A stretch of 59,815 nucleotides of DNA. It comes from Mycobacterium asiaticum. GTDB lineage: Bacteria; Actinomycetota; Actinomycetes; Mycobacteriales; Mycobacteriaceae. A program made the translations under genes and the position numbers. Shown in pieces: positions 17,668 to 27,871 of this stretch. Positions within the stretch are counted from its first letter, which is position 1. Each line of letters opens with the position of its first letter. A model generated the notes under the pieces. It did not search any database. It was not told the origin of the DNA and worked only from the letters and a program-made list of their open reading frames with translations. The stretch is taken from the NCBI RefSeq assembly GCF_001673365.1, contig NZ_LZLS01000040.1, positions 1 to 59,815 on the forward strand. The letters are read 5' to 3'.

Positions 17668-19053
17668 GTGTCACGCAGCCACCCGTCCATGGCCACTCAC
17701 TCCATCGCGCCCGCCTACACCGGGCGGCTGTTCAACGCGCCGGTTCCCGCGCTGCGATTGCCCGAGGAGTCCATGGACCCCGACGCCGCCTACCGCTTCA
17801 TCCACGACGAGTTGATGCTCGACGGCAGTTCCCGGCTGAACCTGGCCACCTTCGTCACCACGTGGATGGATCCCGAGGCCGGCAAGCTGATGGCCGAGAC
17901 GTTCGACAAGAACATGATCGACAAGGACGAATATCCGGCGACCGCGGCCATCGAACAGCGCTGCGTATGCATGGTGGCCGACCTGTTCCACGCCGAAAAC
18001 CTCAGCGACGCCGACCCTTCCAGCGCATGCGGTGTGTCCACAATCGGGTCCAGCGAGGCGGTGATGCTGGGCGGTCTGGCCATGAAATGGCGGTGGCGCG
18101 AGAAGGTCGGTAAAGACTGGAAGGGGCGCACCCCGAACCTGGTGATGGGCTCCAACGTGCAGGTGGTGTGGGAAAAGTTCTGCCGCTATTTCGACGTCGA
18201 ACCGATCTACCTGCCGATGGAAGAGGGGCGCTACGTCATCACCCCCGAACAGGTAGTCGAGGCCGTCGACGAGAACACCATCGGCGTGGTGGCGATCCTG
18301 GGCACCACCTACACCGGTGAACTCGAGCCCGTCGCAGCGATCTGCGCGGCCCTGGACAAACTTGCCGCGGGCGGTGGCGCGGACGTTCCGGTGCACGTCG
18401 ACGCGGCCAGCGGTGGCTTCGTGGTGCCGTTCCTGCACCCCGAGCTCAAGTGGGATTTCCGGCTGCCGCGGGTGGTGTCGATCAATGTCAGCGGCCACAA
18501 ATACGGCCTGACCTACCCCGGCATCGGCTTCGTGGTGTGGCGCAGTGCCGAGTACCTGCCGGAGGACCTGGTTTTCCGAGTCAATTACCTCGGCGGCGAC
18601 ATGCCGACCTTCACGCTGAATTTCTCCCGGCCCGGCAACCAGGTCGTCGGCCAGTACTACAACTTCCTGCGACTTGGCCGCGAAGGCTATACCCAGGTGA
18701 TGCAGTCGTTGTCGTCGACGGCGCGCTGGCTGGGGGAGCAGTTGCGTGTCGGGGAGCACTGCGAGTTGATCACCGATGGTTCGGCGATCCCGGTGGTCAG
18801 TTTCCGGCTGGCCCGCGACCGCGGCTACACCGAGTTCGACGTCTCCCATGAGCTGCGGACCTACGGCTGGCAGGTGCCGGCCTACACCATGCCCGACAAC
18901 GCGACGAACGTGTCCGTGCTGCGCATCGTGGTGCGTGAGGGGCTGTCCGCAGACCTGGCCAGGGCACTTCACGACGACGCCGCCAAGGCTTTGGCGTCCC
19001 TGGACAAGCTTAAGCCCGGCGGGCACTACGACGCCGAGCACTTCGCGCACTAG
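17668..19053 (+). CDS. gadB: Glutamate decarboxylase
   Basis: PLP-dependent conversion of glutamate to GABA plus CO2, which consumes a proton and supports acid resistance or GABA metabolism. 461 residues, as in Rv3432c. Motifs: [47 protein letters not shown] with the PLP-contacting Asp, and SGHKYG with the Schiff-base Lys at residue 278. The GTG start is preceded by GAAAGGA. The gene follows nnr closely. In H37Rv a mobile-element-bearing segment separates gadB from alr, whereas here they are adjacent. Confidence 0.95.
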   Translation: MSRSHPSMATHSIAPAYTGRLFNAPVPALRLPEESMDPDAAYRFIHDELMLDGSSRLNLATFVTTWMDPEAGKLMAETFDKNMIDKDEYPATAAIEQRCVCMVADLFHAENLSDADPSSACGVSTIGSSEAVMLGGLAMKWRWREKVGKDWKGRTPNLVMGSNVQVVWEKFCRYFDVEPIYLPMEEGRYVITPEQVVEAVDENTIGVVAILGTTYTGELEPVAAICAALDKLAAGGGADVPVHVDAASGGFVVPFLHPELKWDFRLPRVVSINVSGHKYGLTYPGIGFVVWRSAEYLPEDLVFRVNYLGGDMPTFTLNFSRPGNQVVGQYYNFLRLGREGYTQVMQSLSSTARWLGEQLRVGEHCELITDGSAIPVVSFRLARDRGYTEFDVSHELRTYGWQVPAYTMPDNATNVSVLRIVVREGLSADLARALHDDAAKALASLDKLKPGGHYDAEHFAH

Positions 19054-19075
19054 CTTTTTGCTCCCCTTTTGCCCG

Positions 19076-19180
19076 CGAGCCGAACCACACGGCGAAAATC
19101 GGCCGGAAATTCCGCAGCCTGGTTCGGCTCGGCGGCGAGATGGGGCGAGCCTGGTTCGGCTCGGCGGCGAGGTGGGGCGA
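19076..19180. repeat. Two-copy 32-bp tandem repeat with inverted half-copy, upstream of alr
   Basis: Copies at 19117-19148 and 19149-19180 are head-to-tail and differ at one position. A 12-bp segment at 19076-19087 (CGAGCCGAACCA) is the exact reverse complement of a core present in each copy, so the region can form alternative hairpins. It lies between the gadB stop (19053) and the alr start (19193). It may be the gadB transcription end or a regulatory leader of alr; the second copy ends 12 nt before the start and replaces a normal ribosome-binding site region. Confidence 0.8.
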
Positions 19181-19192
19181 TCCTCTGGGACA

Positions 19193-20332
19193 ATGGTCGG
19201 CGTGTCCGTTACGCCACTCGCCGAGGCCGTCATCGACCTTGGCGCTATCGCACACAACGTGCGGGTGCTGCGAGAGCACGCCGGGAACGCACAGGTCATG
19301 GCCGTGGTCAAGGCCGATGGCTACGGCCACGGCGCCACCAAGGTGGCCTACGCCGCGCTGACCGCCGGGGCATCGGAGCTCGGTGTCGCCACCGTGGAGG
19401 AGGCACTGGCACTACGCGCCGACGGCATCGCCGACCCGGTGCTGGCCTGGCTGCACCCACCCGGTTTCGACTTCGGCCCCGCGCTGGCCGGCGACATACA
19501 GATCGCGGTCTCCTCCCAGCGCCAGCTCGAGGAGTTGTTGGAGGCGGTGCGGCGCACCGACACGCCGGCCACCGTCACCGTCAAGGTCGATACCGGTCTG
19601 AACCGCAACGGGGTGGCCCCAGCCGAGTACCCGGCGGTGTTGGCCGCGCTGCGCAAGGCGGCTGCCGATGAAGAAATCACGCTGCGCGGCCTGATGTCGC
19701 ACATGGTTTTCGCCGACGCGCCCGACGAATCCATCAACGACGTGCAGGCCAAGCGGTTTCGCGAAATGCTCGCCTATGCCCGCGAGCAGGGCGTGGAGTT
19801 CGAGGTCGCGCACCTGTCGAACTCGTCGGCGACCCTGGCCCGTCCCGACCTGACCTTCGACCTGGTGCGCCCGGGCATCGCGGTATACGGACTGAGCCCG
19901 GTACCTGAGCTGGGGGACATGGGGCTGGTGCCGGCTATGACAGTCAAATGCCCTGTGGCACTGGTCAAGTCGATCAACGCGGGAGAAGGCGTGTCCTACG
20001 GGCACACCTGGACGGCGCCGCATGACACCAACGTGGCGCTGATGCCCATCGGTTACGCCGACGGTGTGTTCCGCGCGCTGGGCAATCGTCTCGAGGTGCT
20101 GATCAACGGCCGTCGCCGGCCCGGGGTCGGACGGATTTGCATGGACCAGTTCGTCGTCGACCTGGGACCGGGCAAGCCAGACGTCACCGAGGGCGACGAG
20201 GCCATTCTGTTCGGGCCCGGCACACAAGGCGAACCAACTGCACAGGACTGGGCCGATCTCGTCGGCACCATCCACTACGAGGTCGTCACCAGCGTCCGGG
20301 GTCGGATCACCAGAACCTATCGCGAGGCGTAA
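19193..20332 (+). CDS. alr: Alanine racemase
   Basis: PLP enzyme that supplies D-alanine for peptidoglycan; it is the target of D-cycloserine. 379 residues from ATG 19193 ([19 protein letters not shown]); the GTG at 19202 is an alternative start. The catalytic lysine lies in [11 protein letters not shown] (residue 40) and the second catalytic base Tyr in GVSYGHTW (residue 269). [13 protein letters not shown] and IHYEVVTS are typical C-terminal beta-domain motifs. The N terminus is shorter than the 408-residue annotation of Rv3423c, whose first part is not conserved. The gene is followed 4 nt later by a TTG-initiated hydrolase gene. Confidence 0.95.
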   Translation: MVGVSVTPLAEAVIDLGAIAHNVRVLREHAGNAQVMAVVKADGYGHGATKVAYAALTAGASELGVATVEEALALRADGIADPVLAWLHPPGFDFGPALAGDIQIAVSSQRQLEELLEAVRRTDTPATVTVKVDTGLNRNGVAPAEYPAVLAALRKAAADEEITLRGLMSHMVFADAPDESINDVQAKRFREMLAYAREQGVEFEVAHLSNSSATLARPDLTFDLVRPGIAVYGLSPVPELGDMGLVPAMTVKCPVALVKSINAGEGVSYGHTWTAPHDTNVALMPIGYADGVFRALGNRLEVLINGRRRPGVGRICMDQFVVDLGPGKPDVTEGDEAILFGPGTQGEPTAQDWADLVGTIHYEVVTSVRGRITRTYREA

Positions 20333-20336
20333 ACCG

Positions 20337-21464
20337 TTGAGTGCTGACGAATCCAATCGCGTCCAGAAAGGCAAGGCGTGGCTTGCCGGGGGAGCCGGAA
20401 TCAGCGCCGTGGCTACCTTGGTCGGAGCCTCGGCCCGCAAGTCGCTGGCCGAACGTACCAACATGTCCGAAGACCCTTGGGCCGACGAGGATTTCGAGCG
20501 GCTAGACAGCGACCGTGCCCAGGTGGTGACCACGAGCGACGGGGTGCCGTTGGCGGTGCGCGAGGCGGGGCCTCCGGACGCTCCGCTGACCATGGTCTTC
20601 GCGCACGGATTCTGTCTTCGCATGGGCGCCTACCATTTTCAGCGGGCGCACCTCGGGGAGGTGCTGGGCGATCAGGTGCGGATGGTGTTCTACGACCAAC
20701 GCGGTCACGGTCAATCCGGTGAGGGCGAACCGGATTCGTACACGCTGACCCAGCTTGGGCAGGATTTGGAGACCGTGCTGCAGGTGACAGCGCCGCGCGG
20801 ACCGGTTGTGTTGGTTGGTCATTCGATGGGCGGCATGACGGTGATGTCGCACGCCCGGCAGTTCCCCGAGCGGTACGGGCGCCGGATTGTCGGCGCGGCA
20901 CTGTTGTCCTCTGCAGCCGAAGGGGTCACCCGTTCTCCGCTGGGGGAGTTCCTGAAAAACCCTGCCCTGAATGCGGTTCGGTTCACCGCCAAGTCGGCGC
21001 CGCGCCTGGCACACCGCGGGCGCAACGTGTCGCGATCGCTGATCGGTCCGATTCTGCGTGCCGCTTCCTACAGTGACCTGCAGGTCAGCCGCAGCCTGGA
21101 CGCGTTCTCCCAGCGAATGATGAACGGCACTCCGATCGCCACCCTGGTCGGCTTCCTGCACGCGCTGGAAACCCACGACGAAACAGCGGGCTTGTGGACG
21201 CTGCTGAAGGTGCCGACGTTCATCGCCTGTGGTGACCACGATCTGCTGACTCCGGACGAGTACTCGCGGTTGATGGCGGAGTCGTTGCCGCAGTCTGAGC
21301 TGGTGATCGTAGAAGGGGCCAGCCATCTGGCGCTGCTGGACAAACCCGAGGCCATCAATGACGGGCTGATTCGGTTGGTGCAGCGGTCGCTGCCGGGCAA
21401 GATGACGCTGCGCTACCGGCGGTTGAGCGATCGGTTGCGAAAGCGGTTCCGGCGCAATGGTTAA
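20337..21464 (+). CDS. Alpha/beta hydrolase with N-terminal hydrophobic segment
   Basis: A 375-residue alpha/beta-fold hydrolase. The first 35 residues contain a weak hydrophobic helix (AWLAGGAGISAVATLVGASA), which may be a membrane anchor or uncleaved signal. The catalytic core has HGFCLRM (oxyanion), YDQRGHGQS, the nucleophile elbow GHSMGG, acid-loop GDHDLLTP, and the final His in EGASHLALLD. The C terminus is very basic (RYRRLSDRLRKRFRRNG). It probably hydrolyses a lipid or small ester; substrate unknown. The TTG at 20337 begins MSADESNRVQ. It overlaps tsaE by 8 bp, so it is embedded in the alr-tsaE-tsaB-rimI-tsaD transcription unit. H37Rv has no counterpart at this position as far as I recall. 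Confidence 0.85.
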   Translation: MSADESNRVQKGKAWLAGGAGISAVATLVGASARKSLAERTNMSEDPWADEDFERLDSDRAQVVTTSDGVPLAVREAGPPDAPLTMVFAHGFCLRMGAYHFQRAHLGEVLGDQVRMVFYDQRGHGQSGEGEPDSYTLTQLGQDLETVLQVTAPRGPVVLVGHSMGGMTVMSHARQFPERYGRRIVGAALLSSAAEGVTRSPLGEFLKNPALNAVRFTAKSAPRLAHRGRNVSRSLIGPILRAASYSDLQVSRSLDAFSQRMMNGTPIATLVGFLHALETHDETAGLWTLLKVPTFIACGDHDLLTPDEYSRLMAESLPQSELVIVEGASHLALLDKPEAINDGLIRLVQRSLPGKMTLRYRRLSDRLRKRFRRNG

Positions 21465-21915
21465 CGGCAGCGCGACCCTTGAGCGCGTCGAGCACACCCT
21501 GGAGCTGGGAGCGCAGCTCGGCGAGCAACTGCGCGCCGGTGACGTCGTGGTGCTCACCGGACCGTTAGGCGCCGGAAAAACGGTGCTGGCCAAGGGAATT
21601 GCGGCGGCAATGGACGTCGACGGGCCGGTGACTTCGCCGACCTTCGTGCTGGCGCGGGTGCATCCGGCACGCCAAGCGGGCAACCCGTCTCTGATCCACG
21701 TCGACGTCTACCGACTGCTCGACCAGCACGGGGCCGATCTGCTGGGCGAGTTGGACTCACTCGATCTCGACACCGATCTGCAGGACGCCGTGGTGGTCGT
21801 GGAATGGGGGGAGGGGCTGGTCGAACGCCTCGCTGAACGCCACCTCGATGTTCGACTCGAACGCCTCACCGGATCCGATGTGCGGATCGCCACCTGGGAG
21901 TGGGTGCAGACGTGA
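21457..21915 (+). CDS. tsaE: tRNA t6A biosynthesis ATPase TsaE
   Basis: Small P-loop ATPase that regenerates the TsaB-TsaD complex making N6-threonylcarbamoyladenosine at position 37 of ANN-decoding tRNAs. 152 residues. The Walker A motif GPLGAGKTVLAKG lies at about residues 36-48. SPTFVLARVHPAR and HVDVYRLLD follow, then the Walker-B-like VVVEWGEGLVE. The start ATG at 21457 overlaps the upstream hydrolase. Counterpart Rv3422c. Confidence 0.93.
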   Translation: MVNGSATLERVEHTLELGAQLGEQLRAGDVVVLTGPLGAGKTVLAKGIAAAMDVDGPVTSPTFVLARVHPARQAGNPSLIHVDVYRLLDQHGADLLGELDSLDLDTDLQDAVVVVEWGEGLVERLAERHLDVRLERLTGSDVRIATWEWVQT

Positions 21916-22532
21916 TCGTCCTGGCCCTCGACACCGCCACGCCGGCGGTCACGGCGGGGATCGTGCGCGTCCCCGACTTCGTCACGTTAGCCGAGCGGGT
22001 TACCGTCGACGCGCGCGCACACGCCGAGCGATTGACACCCAATGTGATTGCGGCACTTGGCGATGCGCACCTGAAGATGGCCGACTTGGACGCTGTCGTG
22101 GTGGGCTGCGGACCGGGCCCGTTCACCGGGCTACGGGCCGGGATGGCCACGGGCGCCGCCTACGGGCACGCCCTGGACATCCCGGTATACGGCGTGTGCA
22201 GCCTGGACGCCATCGGCCGGCTCACCAACGGTGACACCTTGGTAGTCACCGACGCCCGCCGGCGAGAGGTGTACTGGGCGCGCTACCACGACGGAATCCG
22301 CACCGAGGGTCCGGCGGTTAACGCCCCGGCCGATGTCGATCCCGGCCCGGCGCGCGCGGTGGCCGGCTCGCCCGAGCATGCCGCACTGTTCGGTCTGCCG
22401 GTCTGCGGGCCGGTCCACCCGACACCGGCCGGCTTGGTGCGCGCCGTGCCCGACTGGTCCGCCGACCCCGAGCCGCTGGTGGCGTTGTATCTGCGCCGGC
22501 CTGACGCCAAGCCCTTGGCGGCCCGGACATGA
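21912..22532 (+). CDS. tsaB: tRNA t6A biosynthesis protein TsaB
   Basis: ASKHA-fold scaffold protein that pairs with TsaD in t6A synthesis; it has no kinase activity of its own. 206 residues from GTG 21912, which overlaps the tsaE stop (GTGA). A GTG 12 nt upstream is possible but less likely. Motifs are VLALDTATPAVTAG at the N terminus and GCGPGPFTGLRAGMATG around residues 63-79. It overlaps rimI by 4 bp. Counterpart Rv3421c. Confidence 0.92.
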   Translation: MIVLALDTATPAVTAGIVRVPDFVTLAERVTVDARAHAERLTPNVIAALGDAHLKMADLDAVVVGCGPGPFTGLRAGMATGAAYGHALDIPVYGVCSLDAIGRLTNGDTLVVTDARRREVYWARYHDGIRTEGPAVNAPADVDPGPARAVAGSPEHAALFGLPVCGPVHPTPAGLVRAVPDWSADPEPLVALYLRRPDAKPLAART

Positions 22533-22993
22533 CCACCCTGCAGCCTGTGACGATCGGCGCCCTGACCCACGCGGACGCGCGCCGGTGCGCCGAATTGGAG
22601 GCGCTGCTGTTCGACGGAGACGATCCGTGGCCGGCCGTCGCGTTCCGAAGGGAACTGGACAGCAAGACCAATCACTACGTCGGGGCCCGCTGCGACGGCA
22701 CCCTGGTCGGCTACGCCGGCATCTCCCGGCTGGGTCGTGTCGCGCCGTTCGAGTATGAGGTGCACACCATCGGGGTAGACCCCGCGTATCAGGGGCGCGG
22801 CATCGGTCGTCGAATGCTCGACGAGCTACTGGACTTCGCCGACGGGGGAGTGGTCTTTCTGGAGGTCCGTACCGACAACGAGGCCGCGATCGGGCTGTAC
22901 CGCAGCGTGGGATTCGAGCAGATCGGTCTGCGCAAGCGGTATTACCGAGTCAGCGGTGCCGACGCCTACACAATGCGGAGGGCCGCGCGGTGA
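22529..22993 (+). CDS. rimI: Ribosomal-protein-S18-alanine-type N-acetyltransferase RimI
   Basis: GNAT-family N-terminal acetyltransferase, 154 residues. The acetyl-CoA pyrophosphate loop is Q-G-R-G-I-G ([12 protein letters not shown]). The preceding strand EVHTIGVDP, the following [30 protein letters not shown] block and the C terminus match RimI. It sits between tsaB and tsaD with 4-bp overlaps on both sides, the standard actinobacterial arrangement. The S18 target is the classical assignment; in mycobacteria the enzyme may have broader N-terminal specificity. Counterpart Rv3420c. Confidence 0.92.
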   Translation: MTTLQPVTIGALTHADARRCAELEALLFDGDDPWPAVAFRRELDSKTNHYVGARCDGTLVGYAGISRLGRVAPFEYEVHTIGVDPAYQGRGIGRRMLDELLDFADGGVVFLEVRTDNEAAIGLYRSVGFEQIGLRKRYYRVSGADAYTMRRAAR

Positions 22994-24015
22994 AAACCAT
23001 CTTGGCTATCGAAACCTCTTGTGACGAAACAGGTGTCGGCATCGCGCGGCTCAACGCCGACGGAACTGTCGCCTTGTTGGCCGACGAGGTCGCATCCAGC
23101 GTCGACGAACACGTACGGTTCGGCGGCGTGGTGCCCGAGATTGCGTCGCGCGCGCACCTGGAGGCGTTGGGACCGGCGATGCGCCGCGCGTTGGCGACGG
23201 CGGGACTGGACCGGCCCGACATCGTCGCGGCCACCATCGGACCCGGTCTGGCCGGCGCTCTGCTGGTGGGAGTTGCTGCCGCCAAAGCGTATTCGGCAGC
23301 GTGGGGGGTGCCGTTCTACGCCGTGAACCACCTGGGCGGACACTTGGCCGCCGACGTCTACGAGCACGGCCCGTTGCCGGAGTGCGTGGCGCTGTTGGTC
23401 TCCGGCGGGCACACGCATCAGCTGCACGTGCGTTCGCTCGGCGAACCGATCGTCGAACTCGGCAGCACCGTCGACGACGCCGCCGGCGAGGCCTACGACA
23501 AGGTGGCGCGGCTGCTGGGATTGGGATATCCGGGCGGGCGGGCGCTCGACGAACTGGCCCGCACCGGTGATCCGCAAGCGGTCGTATTCCCGCGCGGCAT
23601 GACCGGACCCAACGACGACCCGTATGCATTCAGCTTCTCCGGACTCAAGACCGCCGTGGCTCGATACGTGGAGAGCAACCCGGAGTTCAGGCCAGCCGAC
23701 GTGGCAGCGGGATTCCAGGAATCGGTCGCCGACGTGCTGACCCGCAAGGCGGTGCGCGCGGCGAACGAACTGGGAGTCTCGACGCTGCTGATCGCCGGTG
23801 GAGTCGCCGCGAACTCCCGGTTGCGCGAACTGGCCACCCAACGCTGCGCGGACGCGCGATTGACGCTGCGGATCCCGAAGCCGCGGCTGTGCACCGACAA
23901 CGGGGCGATGATCGCCTCCTTTGCGGCGCATCTGGTCGCTGCGGGGGCGTCGCCTTCACCTCTGGATGCGGCCAGCGACCCGGGGCTGCCGGTGGTGCGG
24001 GGACAGGTTGGCTGA
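22990..24015 (+). CDS. tsaD: tRNA N6-adenosine threonylcarbamoyltransferase TsaD
   Basis: Transfers the threonylcarbamoyl group from TC-AMP to A37 of tRNA; iron/zinc metalloenzyme of the Kae1/Gcp family. 341 residues. Features: [29 protein letters not shown], the metal ligands in [46 protein letters not shown] (only partly quoted family block), [11 protein letters not shown] and CTDNGAMIA. The GTG start at 22990 overlaps rimI. Counterpart Rv3419c (gcp). Confidence 0.95.
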   Translation: MKTILAIETSCDETGVGIARLNADGTVALLADEVASSVDEHVRFGGVVPEIASRAHLEALGPAMRRALATAGLDRPDIVAATIGPGLAGALLVGVAAAKAYSAAWGVPFYAVNHLGGHLAADVYEHGPLPECVALLVSGGHTHQLHVRSLGEPIVELGSTVDDAAGEAYDKVARLLGLGYPGGRALDELARTGDPQAVVFPRGMTGPNDDPYAFSFSGLKTAVARYVESNPEFRPADVAAGFQESVADVLTRKAVRAANELGVSTLLIAGGVAANSRLRELATQRCADARLTLRIPKPRLCTDNGAMIASFAAHLVAAGASPSPLDAASDPGLPVVRGQVG

Positions 24016-24051
24016 GCCGAGGATCGGGACCACCGAGATGTCGTTCGTCCC

Positions 24052-24414
24052 ATGACGGCCGACCGTGAGTGGCGACAGCTCTTGAGTGACGAGCGGGCAA
24101 TTCTGACCGCGGTGATATCCAACTTGAAGCTGCCCGCGAAGCAGTCCCTGCTCGACGAGGTGGACGAGACCCTGGCGTCGAATTCCACCGCGTGGATCGT
24201 CGACCTCAAATCAGCCGCCGATGTGCCCGGCGCCGAAGTTCCGGACGGACCCCTGCCGGTACGAACCTACGTGCCCAACAAAGCCGCCTACCGAGGTGAG
24301 ATTCTCGTCTGGATCAAGAACGGCCGCCTCGACGGGTTGGAATACGCCTGGGTCACCGATGACCCGCCGAAGCGGTGGCCGCAACCCGCCGAGGTTGAGA
24401 TCCATCCGGAATAG
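24052..24414 (+). CDS. Conserved hypothetical protein
   Basis: A 120-residue soluble protein I do not recognise by family. It has an N-terminal helix (EWRQLLSDERAILTAVI), then a strand-rich second half with EILVWIKNGRLDGLEYAWVTD and a Pro-rich end (PPKRWPQPAEVEI). It has no signal peptide or membrane segment. The IKNGRLDGLEY segment resembles small DUF proteins in which an Asp-Gly-Leu-Glu turn contacts toxin or immunity partners, but that is only a resemblance. It begins 36 nt after tsaD and ends before the groES regulatory region. Codon use looks native. Confidence 0.7.
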   Translation: MTADREWRQLLSDERAILTAVISNLKLPAKQSLLDEVDETLASNSTAWIVDLKSAADVPGAEVPDGPLPVRTYVPNKAAYRGEILVWIKNGRLDGLEYAWVTDDPPKRWPQPAEVEIHPE

Positions 24415-24471
24415 TTCTGCTGTGGGACCAGGTGGTTTGCCGCAGCGCGCAAGAAGCACCATGCCGCCCTT

Positions 24472-24503
24472 GAGTGCTAGCACTCTCATGTATAGAGTGC
24501 TAG
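24472..24503 (+). promoter_or_regulatory. CIRCE operator (HrcA site) with an additional abutting half-site, upstream of groES
   Basis: The classic CIRCE inverted repeat is at 24477-24503: CTAGCACTC, nine bases, GAGTGCTAG. Directly upstream, GAGTGCTAG also occurs at 24472-24480, overlapping the left arm, so 24472-24485 is itself a perfect 14-bp palindrome (GAGTGCTAGCACTC). HrcA represses groESL through CIRCE in mycobacteria. The operator is about 175 nt upstream of the groES start, leaving a long leader. Confidence 0.93.
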
Positions 24504-24676
24504 GTGGCAGTCGGAGGACCCCCTTGTGTCGGCACCCGCGACGACGGCACTAGGGCTAGGACGAATGCCGAATCACCTGGTAATTCGGACGGTTCGGGGG
24601 GTTCCCCGGACCGACCGCCAAACTCTGGTCGGGGCGAACGCCCTGGACCCGATCTAACTAGTGGAGGGCTCCAATC

Positions 24677-24979
24677 GTGGCGAAGGTGAACATCAAGCCA
24701 CTCGAGGACAAGATTCTCGTACAGGCCAACGAGGCCGAGACCACGACCGCGTCTGGTCTGGTCATTCCTGACACCGCCAAGGAGAAGCCCCAGGAGGGCA
24801 CCGTCGTCGCAGTCGGCCCCGGCCGTTGGGACGAGGACGGCGAGAAGCGGATCCCGCTTGACGTCGCCGAGGGTGACACCGTCATCTACAGCAAGTACGG
24901 CGGCACCGAAATCAAGTACGGCGGCGAGGAATACCTGATCCTGTCGGCACGCGACGTGCTGGCTGTCGTTTCCAAGTAA
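24677..24979 (+). CDS. groES: Co-chaperonin GroES (Cpn10)
   Basis: The 10-kDa heptameric lid of the GroEL chaperonin, 100 residues. It starts (GTG) [20 protein letters not shown]. The mobile loop is [19 protein letters not shown], followed by [15 protein letters not shown] and the final [17 protein letters not shown] strong ribosome-binding site (GGAGG, 24663-24667) precedes it. Expression is under the CIRCE site at 24472-24503. It is cotranscribed with groEL1, 92 nt downstream. Counterpart Rv3418c. Confidence 0.97.
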   Translation: MAKVNIKPLEDKILVQANEAETTTASGLVIPDTAKEKPQEGTVVAVGPGRWDEDGEKRIPLDVAEGDTVIYSKYGGTEIKYGGEEYLILSARDVLAVVSK

Positions 24980-24990
24980 GACACCGTGTT

Positions 24991-25036
24991 CCGCCCCGGC
25001 GATCCCCGCGCCCCGCGCGGGTGATTTCCGGGGCGG
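24991..25036 (+). repeat. groES-groEL1 intergenic stem-loop
   Basis: A perfect 9-bp inverted repeat, CCGCCCCGG (24991-24999) and CCGGGGCGG (25028-25036), encloses a GC-rich interior that can fold further. It occupies the gap between the two cotranscribed genes, 35 nt before groEL1. Processing of the groES-groEL1 transcript between the genes has been reported in M. tuberculosis; this structure is a good candidate for the processing or attenuation signal here. Confidence 0.75.
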
Positions 25037-25062
25037 CATGCGTCGGTGCCTAGATCGGGTGA

Positions 25063-26691
<1,629 letters not shown>

Positions 26692-26713
26692 GAAATACTG
26701 CATTTCGGGACGT

Positions 26714-26735
26714 CCTCGGCCTGCAAAGGCCGAGG
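26714..26735 (+). terminator. Stem-loop after groEL1
   Basis: A perfect 9-bp stem CCTCGGCCT / AGGCCGAGG with a GCAA tetraloop, 22 nt past the groEL1 stop. GNRA-type loops stabilise such hairpins. No T-tract follows (GCGCTTCCGTCTG), as is common for mycobacterial terminators. It also marks the left edge of the accessory region. Confidence 0.8.
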
Positions 26736-26784
26736 GCGCTTCCGTCTGTAGCGGACAGCGGATTGCGTTGTGCCGCCGGGGATC

Positions 26785-27756
26785 TCAGTCATCGGCTGTC
26801 GAGGAGTCTGGCACGTTCGGATCCCACGGCTGTGGCGCTAACAGTCGCGCCGGCCAACGACCGGATCGTATGAGTTCAGCAATTTCCTCGCGCAGCACCT
26901 CGCCGATCTTCGCAGTAAACTCGCGCGGCAACTCCAAGCGTGCCGTCGCGGCCACTCCCACTTGTTGTTTGAGGACGGGGTTGCATGGGGCGCAGCGCAA
27001 GCGGCCGATAGACACGTCGTGTCCACATGCGGATAGCGGCAGCACACCGTACGCAGTGCCTGCTGCAATGAGTGACTTGGTTACCGCTATGGAGTCGGTG
27101 GACGTCCGGTAGCCGATTTTGACTTTAGTTCGCAGAGCAGCGTTTTCGAGAATTGCTCCGATGCCGGTGGGAGAATGCGGAATCACTAGTGGCCAGTTTG
27201 TGAGTTCTTCGAAGTCGACGGGCTTGTCGGGTTGCAGAGGTGATTGCCCGCCGCCCACGACGACCAGCTCTTCTTCAAGAAGCGCGCGATAGAACACCCT
27301 GTCGTCGGGAACAGGGTTGATCAGTGCGACGTCGACGGTTCCCCTCAGCATGGCTTCGACGAGATGGTCAGTGCTGCCGACCGTTACGGAGAAGACCGCG
27401 TTTGGAAACGCTGCGCTAAGGCTGCCGATCAGCGGGGCGGCGAGTAGGTCGACGGCCGTCTCGGGTAAGCCAAGCAACATGTTGCGCTTGAGCCGTGCCA
27501 ACGGCGACGCCGCATACTTCACGGCCAAGTCCAGCTGACGCAACGGCGCCGCAGTCGATGCGCGCAGGCGTTCGCCTGCATCTGTCAACTCGACCCCGCG
27601 ACGCGTTCGCCGGAACAATTCGACGCCGAGGTCGGCTTCGAGCATCTGCAGCTGACGACTCAATGCGGGCTGGGCAATGCCAAGCATCTCCGCCGCGCGG
27701 GTGATCGACCCCTCTTCCGCGATACGTAAGAAGTACTTCAGCCGATGCGTGTCCAT
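26785..27756 (-). CDS. LysR-family transcriptional regulator
   Basis: A 323-residue LTTR. The N-terminal winged HTH (MDTHRLKYFLRIAEEGSITR, then AAEMLGIAQPALSRQLQMLE) covers residues 1-60. The substrate-binding domain is of the periplasmic-binding fold (GSTDHLVEAMLRGTVDVALI, VIPHSPTGIGAILENA). I start it at ATG 27756; a longer GTG/ATG extension to 27807 has no family similarity and would run into the regulatory region. It is divergent from the SDR/sulfotransferase operon starting at 27872 and is the obvious candidate to control it. Its effector would be a substrate or intermediate of that pathway (inference). Confidence 0.88.
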   Translation of the reverse strand: MDTHRLKYFLRIAEEGSITRAAEMLGIAQPALSRQLQMLEADLGVELFRRTRRGVELTDAGERLRASTAAPLRQLDLAVKYAASPLARLKRNMLLGLPETAVDLLAAPLIGSLSAAFPNAVFSVTVGSTDHLVEAMLRGTVDVALINPVPDDRVFYRALLEEELVVVGGGQSPLQPDKPVDFEELTNWPLVIPHSPTGIGAILENAALRTKVKIGYRTSTDSIAVTKSLIAAGTAYGVLPLSACGHDVSIGRLRCAPCNPVLKQQVGVAATARLELPREFTAKIGEVLREEIAELIRSGRWPARLLAPQPWDPNVPDSSTADD

Positions 27757-27768
27757 ATGCTTCGACGT

Positions 27769-27814
27769 ATACCAGCCATCGAAAAAAGGCATGACTGAAC
27801 GCCGCAATTGGTAT
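27769..27814. promoter_or_regulatory. Candidate LysR-binding inverted repeats in divergent intergenic region
   Basis: ATACCA (27769-27774) and TGGTAT (27809-27814) form inverted arms 34 nt apart, and the right arm lies in a local palindrome GGTATTACC (27811-27819). The region is the only shared upstream sequence of the LysR gene and the SDR operon. The arms fit the general LTTR pattern of A/T-rich dyads, but no T-N11-A core is decisive. Confidence 0.35.
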
Positions 27815-27871
27815 TACCGCCCCTGCAGGCCCCGGCCATATCGTCGCCATCGAACCCTGTGAAGGAGCGCC

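Noticed and set aside
17671..19311. A 546-codon open frame antisense to gadB
   Set aside because: It is a high-GC shadow of gadB with no family similarity and no ribosome-binding site.
24469..24485. HspR (HAIR-type) site before groES
   Set aside because: Only one half (CTTGAGT) is present; the second half does not match.
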